Shown one piece after another: positions 18,611-27,842 of a DNA stretch of 30,320 nt. The stretch is from Chara braunii (lineage: Eukaryota > Streptophyta > Charophyceae > Charales > Characeae): the NCBI GenBank assembly GCA_003427395.1, contig BFEA01000140.1, positions 623,982 to 654,301 of the forward strand, written 5' to 3'. Every line of letters starts with the position of its first letter. Position 1 is the stretch's first letter. Position numbers and translations under genes: made by a program. Under the pieces are notes generated by a model, which searched no databases, was not told the DNA's origin, and saw nothing but the letters and a program-made list of their open reading frames with translations.

Positions 18611-19828
18611 GACGTTTTCCGCTTTTCTGGGGACGTAATTTGCGGTTGGGTGACTGAATCAGCCATGTACGCCCAGTGAAGTCGTGTCATGGCGGGAAGG
18701 CTGCTTTTTTTTTTTTTTCCCTTTTTTGTTCTTTCTGATTAAAAAAAAGCAATAAATAAGTCAGTATATAAACATACGCTGTCACACCTTGCTCTCCTCG
18801 TCGGTGCGCATTGACGCTTTTGTCGCCCTTCGCCCCGACGGCTCTGTTGCGCCACGCCGCGCGCTCCCGCCTTGTTAGATGGCGCAGATCGACGGGCGGG
18901 AATCGGTGAGATTTCTCTTTTTGATTCTCGCGGTATGGAATCTCCAGGCGATTTCGTCCCCGAGCACTGCGCCCGCCGTCCGCGGGCGGCGGCAGTGGGG
19001 CCCTCCCTACCGCAGGCAGGCGATCTGCACACACGAAAGGCGCAAGATACGTATGAACAAGTACAATGCTGGCGGCTGCACTTGTCGTCTTATGTGTTTA
19101 AATTTGCGCGTCATTGGGGCTCGCTGCACGACGGAAAACATGCACAAATGACAAAATAGATGGCAATGTAATCATGTTTCGTGTCAACCCTTGCCACGTC
19201 ACACACCCCAACTCACACTGCTAGTAACACCCCTTTCCCACCAGACACACCCCTCACAAACGGGCACTACGTTGCACGCCACGTGGCATGCACACGATCC
19301 GGCGTGAAGGCCGCGTCAGCTTCACTGACGCGTCGCGCAGAGAGAAGGCTGGGCCTTGCCAACCCGTCCCCCGCAGGGTACCAGGGCGCTAGCGATTCTG
19401 CTACGCAGCTAACGCATTATCGATGGCCTTATTACAAGATTGTCATCCGAGGCCGGGGACCATATCCAAGGCCGGGGACCTCACAATTCCACCCGGTGTT
19501 ATCCTGGCTAGCTTATGAGTGTATTGTCTGAAGCCATACAGTGTCGTAATCTGCCTATCCATGTAAATGGATGGTTAACTAAGCTATGTTCGTAACATCA
19601 AAACAGAACACCTACTAAAACTAGCCAACTCCTAAGCTAATACCAAAAGAAGTCTACTCAATACCCAGCCTAGTACACAGACCTACTGTTCAGTCTGGAC
19701 CCGACCTAAAGCGGCCCGGAGGAACAAAGTTCCAATTCTGAGTAACAGACACAGACACTCTCCTGCCACCCAACCCCTTGCGGTCTACCGTGACCGCCCA
19801 CTGGAACTGAGTGCCCTGGTACACTAAC
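18611..19828. other. Unassigned stretch, no supported gene
   Basis: GC-rich overlapping ORFs around 18.7-19.16 kb occur on both strands. The + one at 18879 has a hydrophobic stretch (FLFLILAVWNLQ) but no further support. Also present are an imperfect 20-bp palindrome around CCACGTGG at 19273-19292 and a repeated GGCCGGGGACC at 19451-19461 and 19470-19480. Confidence 0.4.
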
Positions 19829-19852
19829 CTTTTTTTTTTTCTTTTTCTTTTG
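19829..19852 (-). repeat. Poly(A)-like 3' end of the LINE
   Basis: T-rich on + with two C interruptions (TTTTTTTTTTT-C-TTTTT-C-TTTT). On the minus strand it directly follows a perfect hairpin, CGGTGGT-...-ACCACCG (+ 19852-19871). Confidence 0.7.
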
Positions 19853-19900
19853 CGGTGGTAAGAGAACCACCGGGATTGAGGCTTTGCCTGGCGGGCCGCT

Positions 19901-20370
19901 CCATCTATTGGTGGGGAGCATCACCTGCTGGAATCGGGTCCAGCGTCCCTTAGATACATCTTTACAACATAGTACATCATTGAAAGTGACGCCCTTGTGC
20001 TGGAAACCAGGTCCAGCGTCCCATATCCAATTCTACTCTTCCACACCTATCCTGCAGCAGGGTCGGGTATTGGAGGGGAACACGGGGGGCACCAGTGGAG
20101 TCTCCCTCCATCCCCTAACCCCTGCCGTCCACCAACTATCCTCCGGGCGCCTGTTGTGTCAATATGCTGAACATATACTGAGAGATTTTATGCTGAGAAT
20201 CGGGCTCAGCGTCCCAATAAAAAAAAAGTGCCCCGTCCCCCAGACACTCCTCTCCATCTATTGGTGGGGAGCGTCACCTGCTGGAAACCGGGTCCGGCGT
20301 CCCTTAGATAGGATATTGACATACCGTACATCATAAAAACGCGACGCCGTTGCTGGGAACCGGGTCCAGC
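19901..20370 (-). repeat. Tandemly duplicated 3' hairpin modules of the LINE
   Basis: Two module pairs start with CCATCTATTGGTGGGGAGC at 19901 and 20254 (353 bp apart). Each contains a first hairpin (19927-19944; 20280-20298) with GTCCCTTAGATA after it, then GTACATCAT and GACGCC, then a second hairpin (19999-20017; 20352-20370). A fifth, GCTGAG-AATCGGG-CTCAGC, is at 20192-20210. All share a 6-bp stem, a 6-7 base loop and a following GTCC. The fifth has changed two base pairs on both sides of the stem, which keeps pairing. The same module abuts the poly(A) of the old copy (7753-7806). Confidence 0.85.
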
Positions 20371-20449
20371 GTCCAAAAGTGGTCAGCAAGAAAAGAGACA
20401 ACTGCTGAACCTTTGTTGAACTTGACTCCGAGTATTCTGAATACGGAAG

Positions 20450-20640
20450 AACAGGAGAAAACAGCAGGGAACTAGCAGGAAAACAGCAGAAGAACAGCAG
20501 AACAGCAGAAGAACAGCAGGAGGCAGAGAGAGCCAAGAGATTAGAGAAGGAGAAATATCAGAAGCAGCAGAAAAAAAAACAGCAGGAAACAGCAGATAGC
20601 AGAGAGAGCCAAGGAGGTAGAGAAAAGCAGACAGCGTAGA
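20450..20640. repeat. CAG-rich purine tract in LINE 3' region
   Basis: Repeated AACAGCAGA / ACAGCAGGA words with two copies of GCAGAGAGAGCCAAG (20523 and 20600 areas). On the LINE sense strand it is pyrimidine-rich. The minus ORFs reading Ser/Leu/Phe-rich peptide here are repeat translations. Confidence 0.8.
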
Positions 20641-20687
20641 GTCTGCTGAGTATATACTGAGTATAATATACCAACCAGCGTCCCGGC

Positions 20688-22595
20688 TCATGACAATGGC
20701 AATGCTTCTACCAAGGACAACGGGTGGGGGGGGAAGGGCTCTGCGAAGTCCTGGGCTGGTCGTAGTGGGTCGCCGGGGTCCACCTTGATCCAGTCATGGA
20801 AGATCAACTGATAATCTCTTACCATTCCCTCCCGGGATTCCTCCTGTGGTTCCTCTTCAGACTGACAAGTCTCGGACCATTTTACCTCAGCCACCCATCC
20901 CTCCCTTTCCCCTCCCAGCCAGTCTTTGCTGAAACAGGAGATAATCCTGTTCATGTCCCCCCAGGTATATGACTGATCAAGCTTGTCTTTAGCTGCTTTC
21001 CATTGGGTTGCAATTTCATGTTGGACCAATGTTCGTACTTGTTCCATAGCTTCTCCGTCCTCTACCCATGCCCCCTCTATCTCAAGGATACATCGTTTCC
21101 ACCATATGGTCCATAGGATTCTCCGCCTACCCAATTTGAACATATTTTCCACAAATGTATTTCCCCGGACTTGAGGGTAATATCCTGAGAGTATGGCCCT
21201 CCAATCCCAAGGCCATGCCGCGCCGGGAACAATATGCCGCCAAGTCCTATCCCAGCTTCTCTATAATAGCACTGACGCAGGACATTGGAGAAAGCCTCAT
21301 CCCAAGGAAGCCCTGGAGGCATTTGTGGCACCATGGCAGCGCTTTCCCTTGTTGTTCCAAACGAGTGTGGTCTATCAACCAGTGATTGGTTGGTAGACAT
21401 CTGTGTTCTATTTGTCATTGGAGGGCCGAGATTTTGGCGGGTCTGCAGTTATAGTGAGCAAACCATCAGATGGGTTTAGGCAAGCTGCGGTCTATGTTAA
21501 GATTGCGATACCATCTGTCTCCCACGCGGTCCCGCAGTCTGCGTTTACGTCTGAACATTCGGTAGGTTGATTTGGTTCTTAGACGAAGTAGTGCCAGCGT
21601 GTTTGCCTCCCCTTTCCTGGCCGGGTTGTCTTGATTCCATCGCCACTCATCTGGATCTAGGGGGAGGTCCTCAATTGGGATCATTGGGCGGTACACCCTC
21701 TGGTGGCATCCATCCTCAATGACACTGATGCGATACACACCCTTTCGTTCTTTCCATATGAAGGGTTGTTGATTCCACTGTAATCTATCGTCCTTTTGAA
21801 TGGAGAAGACTTATATTAGCGCATGTGTTGGACCCGTAAGGTGCACGCGCCCCACCTCCCTCTCAAGGTCGGGTAGCCCCACCCAATCTCCTTCCTTTAT
21901 GCAGGGGCGTTTTCTGAGGATGGTGTACCAATAAAGGGGGAAGCTCTCGATGAGCTCGTTGAATGCCTTCTTAGTGAGATGGCAATACCGCAGCCATGTA
22001 CGTATCCTCTCTATGCTCTTCCAGCTTTCCGCCTCCTTATCCCAAAGGTTCCCGACCCTTCGTACACTATGTTTCACCCAACCTTTCCACGGGGCGTCCG
22101 AGCTGTTTCGCGCATGCCCCCCGGAATCTGTTATTAGGCGGTTACCAAAAAGGGGTTGCCTGAATAATTCTTCCCACCTCTCTGGTGCCGGTCGAGTTGG
22201 GGGGGGGGAGTTTCCTCCATGTGCGTATACGGCGCATCCATTGTCTGTCAATTGGGTCTTCATTCCTATACTTCCCTTGGTAACCTCCAGTACCTGTCTT
22301 CAAGCCATACTCGAGGGTGAATCTCAGGTGGGGTTTCCGAGGCCAGATCAGAAATTTGTGTCAGGGCTAGGAGGACCCATGGGGATGATGATGAGAAGAC
22401 AATGTGTTGAAACCAGCGAATCATGAGGGTTTGGCATTGTGTGGCCGGGTGCACAATTCCAAGTCCTCCTTTACTCTTGGGCTGAATCACAGATTCCAAC
22501 GCCACTCGGCTTATGGCGTGAGATTTGTTATTGTCGTCTCTCCAGAGGAAGACCGCCAGCTGTTGTTTCAGTGCCTTGAGTCCCCCCTCACTCAA
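20688..22595 (-). pseudogene. C-terminal region of LINE ORF2
   Basis: Fragments in three frames. 22266-22595 contains LKALKQQLAVFLWR and PKSKGGLGIVHP, the post-RT block typical of plant and animal LINE ORF2. 21811-22263 and 21466-21738 share a frame and are homologous to the 8.36-8.95 kb region of the older copy. 20688-21152 is the last piece, Glu- and Trp-rich, ending at 20688. A Cys/His cluster of the zf-RVT type is expected here in many plant LINEs but I could not assign the Cys and His residues. Confidence 0.8.
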
Positions 22596-22799
22596 GGGTC
22601 ATAGGATGGCCTTGTACCAGAGAGTGGTTAGGACCACGTTATTGACGACGAGTGCTCTGGAAGTGTGTTTGTTGTTCCATTTCTCCAATTTGGTCTGCGC
22701 CGGTCCAGCCAACCATTCGTCATTGGATGCTGGTTTCCCATTAGCGGTGACTAATGGCCCCAGAATTCTCAGGGGATCGTCATGGGGGAGCCATGTGAT

Positions 22800-24174
22800 T
22801 TGTGGGTATTCCGAAGGGTCTTTCCCCTTGGTGATGCATCCACCACCCTACAGTCTTCTGTCCCGAGTTCACAGACATATCTGATAGCTGGCAGAACTTG
22901 TTCATAAGCTGCTGAATTTCCTCCATATTGGATTATGTCGCTTTTACCATTATGGTAAGATCGTTTGCGAATAGGGAGCAGATAGGGATTGCTTCCTCAG
23001 GGATATTAGATATCTTAATTCGAGTGAGGTCTTTGTTATAACGAAGGTTAACTGACAATGCTTCCATTATCACCAAGAAGAGATAGGGGGCAATAGGGTC
23101 CCCCTGCCTCACGGATTGTTGGAGCTCAAAATATGGTGTTACTGACCCGTTGACCTGAACACAGGTAGTGGCATGATTATGGAGGATATTGATCCAGCCC
23201 CGAAAGATAGGTCCGCAGTTCATTTTTTTCAAACATTTGTCTAAAAAGTTTCAATCTACGTGGTTATAGGTTTTTTCAAAGTCTATGAAGATAATAGTCG
23301 CATTGGTCTGATTCCGTTGTGCTAACCAAACCACGTCGTTAACTAGCAAGATGTTCTCTTGTATGTTCCTATCGGACATGAATCCTGTCTGTCCTGGGTG
23401 TGTGACATCCTCAAAAACTTCTGCCATGCGATTGGCCAACGCTTTAGAACGCATTTTATATACGACTGTGGGCAGTGTGATAGGTCTATAATTTTTTATA
23501 TTCATTTTATCACCTTTCTTATATAGAAGAGATATTACGCCATTTCCCACGGTTTTTCGCATTTCCCATGCCTCCCACGCGTCCTGATAATATTCCCACA
23601 AGTCGGTACTCAGATCTGTCCATATGACTTCCCAGAATTCTTTGGGAAAGTCATCTATGCCGAGAGTTTTCTCTTCCTTCATTTGGAGGAGTGTTGACCA
23701 CACTTCTTCTTTTGTCAGCTCTCTCTCCAGCTTGTCACACTGATGTGGGGATATGTGCCGGTCCATTGGAAGTAGAAAGTTTTGTATCTCCCTGATTCTC
23801 TTTTCCCCATGCGGGGATGGGACTTGGGACGTACATAATTGTTTAAAAAACTTCTTGGTGATCAGTGTACAGTGCGTTGTATCGGTGGCGATGATGTTGC
23901 TATCATCTGGGTCAAGAAAGACCTCAATGACAGTCCTACGTGTACGGGCGGTGGCCATTGAAAAAACAATAGGTGTCCATTGAACCTTCGTGAGTGAGTT
24001 TGACCATTTTCCCTCTGATCCGAATTCCTTGCCATATGTGCAACGCGTATTGCAGCAGTTGTTTTTTTGTTTCTTGGATGGAAGAAGTGTCATGCTGCCA
24101 ATCTTGGGGGGAAGGGATATAATATTGTACTCTATTTGTCGTTCTAGGGCTATAAGTTCATTGTGTGCAGTCAT
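22800..24174 (-). pseudogene. Reverse transcriptase domain of ORF2
   Basis: The longest open piece of the element is 23251-24174 (307 codons). It has KGDKMNIKNYRPITL (RT motifs 1-2), a thumb-proximal GQTGFMSDRNI block, and motif A as IFIDFEKTYNHVD, ending in a stop at 23251 where a Trp codon would fit. The next piece (22933-23232) has motif B as SVRQGDPIAPYLF (about 23112-23074) and motif C as FANDL (about 22971-22957) instead of FADD. Frame continues past a stop at 22933 into FCQLSDMSVNSGQKT, alignable with RT motif D. The catalytic Asp to Asn change alone should abolish polymerisation. Confidence 0.93.
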
Positions 24175-24183
24175 TTCCTGATA

Positions 24184-25155
24184 CTATTGTAAGGCTGCTT
24201 TGGTTTTTGAGAATTTCTTACATTTCCTGGCTAGGAAGATTAGGTCATTATTGAACCATACAAGACGAGAGTCAAAAATGTGTTTTTGTTGGTGCCAAAA
24301 TTCCCATTCAGACCGAATCATCTGTGAAAAGGATAAGTCCTTAAGCAAGGAGGTATTCAACTTGAAGAAGCCTGACCCTTGATCGGGTCTTTTCCTCATT
24401 GTTAATATTATCCCACAAGTCTTATGGTTTAGTCCCGGGTGGGGGCTGCGTGGGGGAATTAATGCCCATCGCAGGGCCCCCTCCAGGTCGTTGAAGAGCA
24501 TGATAAGGTCAATGCGAGATTTGGATAGTCATAATAGGTCATTGTCTCGTATGCACGTGAAGGCCCATTCTTAGGGGTGCAAGCGGCGGAAGGTGTCGAA
24601 GACCGAGAGCGTCTCACCGAGGTTGGCAAACATTTGCTCGTCTTCTGCCGCCGCGAAGGAGGGGGAGTCCTGAGGGTTCCATCTCTCTAGCCTCTTGTCG
24701 GGGGTAGCATTAAAGTCTCCTGCTATGATTAGCGGGATACCTTTCGAGACTTGCGTTCCAATCCTCCCCAAAAACTCTTTTCTTTTTCCTACTGTATTTG
24801 GTGAGTAGATACAGAGGACACATAGCAGTTATAATTCTAACATTCCTAATACCGAGGCCCAATGACCCTCTTCTTCGTCCACTACCCAGTGAACTGGCTG
24901 AATCTGGAGTCAGGAGGAACCCAGATTGCCACGCCTGCTGAGCCAGGTCTTGGCGCGTGCGCTCTAATGGCGGTGTGAGGTCAGACCTGCCTGTGAGTCC
25001 TTTCATGTTTCGGGTTGTCTTGCAGACGAGTCTCTTGTATGCAAATCACATCTGGCCAACGCCTGCCTCCTATTCCTTTGAGCTGATCCCAGATGGTTTG
25101 GTGTTTTTCAAGTTTACTTGTTGCTAAGCCATTTACATTGATGGAGCTCAGGTCC
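24184..25155 (-). pseudogene. AP-like endonuclease domain of ORF2
   Basis: The N-terminal motif DLSSINVNGL lies at about 25154-25125 and QETRL at about 25037-25023, holding the conserved Asn and Glu of the exonuclease/endonuclease/phosphatase fold. After a frameshift, GDFNATPD is at about 24720-24697 and SRIDLIM at about 24522-24502. The terminal SDH-type site reads LNHK near 24432, so the usual Ser-Asp-His has lost its Asp. The stretch between 25020 and 24771 is out of frame. In-frame stops occur at about 24570 and 24535. Confidence 0.85.
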
Positions 25156-25255
25156 AGGTCAGCTGAGTCTACACATTTTTTCCATGCCTGATTTCTGCAG
25201 TGTAATGTTTCAAGGTCGTCCATTTCTGCGTGTGATTGGATCATCATAGTAGATG

Positions 25256-27806
25256 TCATTGTTTGACATTCCATTTGTCCAGGTGTAAGACCTTTTTCCG
25301 CACCATCCGGCACAGGCATCTGCAAACGTCATCTTCGGACCAAAATTTGCTGGCTTTAATTTTTGCGCATTGTAGGTCCACAAGAGCGTTGTGGCTATAC
25401 CAACCAAGGCTGACAGATTTGTTGGGTTCAAAGAGCAGGTAGAGGTCATTCCTTGCCATCTGCTCGTCGCCGCAATCTTCAAATCTCAGGCCTGCCCTTG
25501 CCCCAGGAGCATAGTGTTTGGGGATAAAGGCATGCATTTGGCTGGTGAAGGCCTTAGCTCTTTCTTAACGGTCTCCCGCCTGGGGCGCGAATTCCCATCC
25601 TTGTAGTGTCACCCCCTCGTACTCTCCTACCGGGGAGAGGCCCAACTCCCATTTTCCTTCTGTCTTCCTAAGGGGGATTACAAGCACGCCATTTAGTTTA
25701 GAAAGTGGCATCTCAAAAGGGCCCCGTTCTATAAGTTGTCTCAATTTGAGCCTCCGGGACGTCATTCCTCCTTCCGTTGTTTTTATTGTTTTCGCTCCTT
25801 CCCTTGTTTCCGGATGCGAAGGTTGAGAGTGTCCATCCTGTACGTGGTCGGAGGGGTGAGGGACAGTCCCTGCAGTGGGGCGAAACCGTCCACGAGCGAC
25901 TGCTAAAATACGCTGAAAGGCCTCCGCCCATGTCAAGTGGGAGAGGGGGGCGGATGTTAGTGTAGTTCTCAGGGATGGGCTGTTGTTCAGAAGCGTCACC
26001 AGTTCAATATAGGATTTGTCCTAGTACTCCTCCCCCTCATGCAGACAGTTTGATTGTAGGTGTTTAAGTATCCAATCAGCCACCACCTGGACTTTCTGGT
26101 CCAAGCTCATTTCTTGTGGGGGGGCATCAGGGTCAGCCGGGTCTTTCGGGGATTCCTCCATTTCAACGTCAGGGGGAGGTGGGGTTGTGTCCACATCCAT
26201 CTGCTGTGCCCCGAAAGCATCCGAGCAAAAGTCTGGAGCCAGTGAGTGCACATTCCTTTGTTCCGGTTGTTGTGCCCGGCCTGGGGACTGTTGTTGCGCC
26301 TGTTCTAGTTGCCTTTGCTTCGGCTGTTGTGCTTGCGTTGTGTGTTGTGTTGGCTGAATCCTTACCTGCTGTTTCAATCAAATCCCTTGGTGACCTTGTG
26401 TATGCTGTGTGTGCTGCCCCCAGAGTACTTCCTTATCCCTTTCCCTTGGTTCTTGTGTCGTGTCATGATCCTTTAGTGTAGGTTTAGCCAGCATGTGCCA
26501 TGTGTGCTGCCCCAGGTAGCCTGCTTCTTTTTTCCCTGGGATTGTCTTACGGTCTTGGGCTGGTTTTTCGCCGGGGACCTGTTCCTCCCCCACACTCAGA
26601 CATTGCTCTAACAGTTGTTCATCCTAATGCTTTTCCCCGGGGACCTGTTCCACCCCCATGCTCAGACATTGCTCCTACAACTGTTCATCCTGGAACGACA
26701 TGTCGGACCCATTCTCTAGGCAGGCAAAACGGTTGCCTTTATCACCATTGATACCGACCTCCTTATCTGCTCCCGCCGGTTTCTTCTGCAAATTTTCCTT
26801 CTTTTTACTTCCGACGATCTCCCAGGTTTCCTGTTTCTTGGTCCTTGTGGGGGGGCGTTTCAAATGTGTCTCAAGGGATTTAGGGGGGATCCATGTTGTT
26901 GGTGGCTGGGATCCCTGCTGCGGGTCACGCTGCCCTTCCCATGACCAACGAACTACTTCCCCTTCCTTCTTGCCAGGTGTGTCGATGTAGACCCACCCTT
27001 CATAACCCCGGTCAACCGTCCGCCACCCGGATTCGTCAAAGGGATCCTTTCGTAATCGGCCTGTGGGTTTTGTTGTGTGTGAGGGGTGGCGGGCACAGGC
27101 CGTGTCAGAATACACCAGGGTCTGTGTTTGTGGGCTGTGTGGATGCGGTACAATTTACCCCCAACACAGAAGGGGATACCGTCGTCGATTAAAAAAAATT
27201 GTTCCTCAACGAGGTTTATGGCTAACATCAGATAGTCATCCCTCCGGGCCACCCGAGGGGGCAGTGGGTCAATGAAGTCGACCACATCATACTTTTCGGC
27301 AAAGTCCTGGACGAAGGCTGCTTGAATTTCAATCGGGATATGCCGAAATTCCACCCAAAAGTTCTCCCTCATCATATGTTCCCTGCGCTCCTCTAGTCGC
27401 TGTGGTTTTGGGGGGGCCAAGGGATAGATGCAAACTTTCGATTTTTCGCAACAGAGGGATTTCCAACCGTCCATTGTTTTTTGTCAGTCTCAGATACGCA
27501 CAGGACGGTGATGACAGATGGGGAGGCGGGTTGGATCAGGAAAAGTTCTCGCGCACTCGAAAAAGATCCTTTGAATGCCGCTAGTTTCTCTCTAATTCCT
27601 CTCACCTTGTCATTTGTGGATTTGAAGGCCGCATCGTCGTGGAAGGCCCAGTTGCTTGCGTGGCGGGTGTACAGGGAGTCCCTTGTTCTAACTGCATCCC
27701 CCAGGAGCGCTCCGATGACGGTTGTCCAACCCCCTTGTTGCAACATCTTGTTTTCTGGGGAGGCCAGGAGGCGAGGTATAAAGAATGGAGAGAAGGTTAA
27801 CAACAC
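25256..27806 (-). pseudogene. LINE ORF1 (gag-like) remnant
   Basis: ORF1 proteins of LINEs bind the element RNA. The remnant starts about 27806 with MLLTFSPFFIPRLL, shifts frame near 27.4 kb and again near 27.0-27.1 kb, then stays in one frame to 25256, broken by stop codons at about 26675, 26635, 26378, 26018 and 25563. The middle part (27474-27115: FWVEFRHIPIEIQ ... VVDFIDPLPP ... HRPWCILTRP) has the look of the DUF4283/RRM-like domain of plant LINE ORF1, by resemblance only. No CCHC zinc knuckle was seen. Further on are a Gln-rich segment and an acidic Pro segment (MDVDTTPPPPDVEMEES). The 25256-25999 part could instead belong to the ORF2 leader. Confidence 0.75.
26567..26695 (-). repeat. 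66-bp in-frame tandem duplication in ORF1
   Basis: CCGGGGACCTGTTCC occurs at 26571 and 26637 on +, and the following ~50 bases are closely repeated. On the minus strand each copy codes for a 22-residue unit containing DEQL, EQCLS and VPGEK. Confidence 0.85.
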
Positions 27807-27842
27807 GTAATATTTTCAGGTTTTTTTTCAGCTCCCCATAGT

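Larger units (their letters stand above)
20688..25325 (-). pseudogene. LINE ORF2 remnant: endonuclease plus reverse transcriptase
   Basis: ORF2 of non-LTR retrotransposons nicks target DNA and copies the element RNA at the nick. The pieces, 5' to 3': endonuclease start (from about 25155), endonuclease body (24771-24184), RT (24174 to about 22800), and C-terminal fragments (22595-22266, 22263-21811, 21738-21466, 21152-20688). From 24771 to about 22800 a single frame is kept and is broken only by stop codons; before and after it, frameshifts are needed. No intact start or full-length product. Total about 4.6 kb, about 1540 codon positions, a usual ORF2 size. Inactive by stops, frameshifts and a mutated catalytic box. 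Confidence 0.92.
19829..27842 (-). mobile_element. Degenerate full-coding-length LINE (non-LTR retrotransposon)
   Basis: Read on the minus strand: ORF1 remnant (27806 to about 25256), ORF2 with AP-type endonuclease, reverse transcriptase and a C-terminal region (25325 to 20688), a 3' region containing a CAG-rich tract and repeated hairpins (20687-19853), then a poly(A)-like tract (19829-19852, mostly T on +). Domain order endonuclease-RT is that of L1-like and related LINE clades. The 5' limit is uncertain because a palindromic tandem array begins at about 27843; flanking target duplications were not found. Stops and at least four frameshifts make it inactive. Confidence 0.93.

Noticed and set aside
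18687-19159. Overlapping ORFs of 90-115 codons on both strands, one with a signal-like hydrophobic stretch
   Set aside because: GC-rich overlap of frames on both strands, no domain, no splice or promoter support; kept only as unassigned sequence.
19901-20370. Hammerhead or HDV-like self-cleaving ribozyme in the hairpin module
   Set aside because: No CTGATGA hammerhead core and no HDV-type double pseudoknot order could be drawn; only a simple hairpin with a possible neighbouring 4-bp stem (GGTG/CACC).
21950-22426. 158-codon + ORF
   Set aside because: Shadow of the LINE ORF2 C-terminal region on the other strand; no own motifs.
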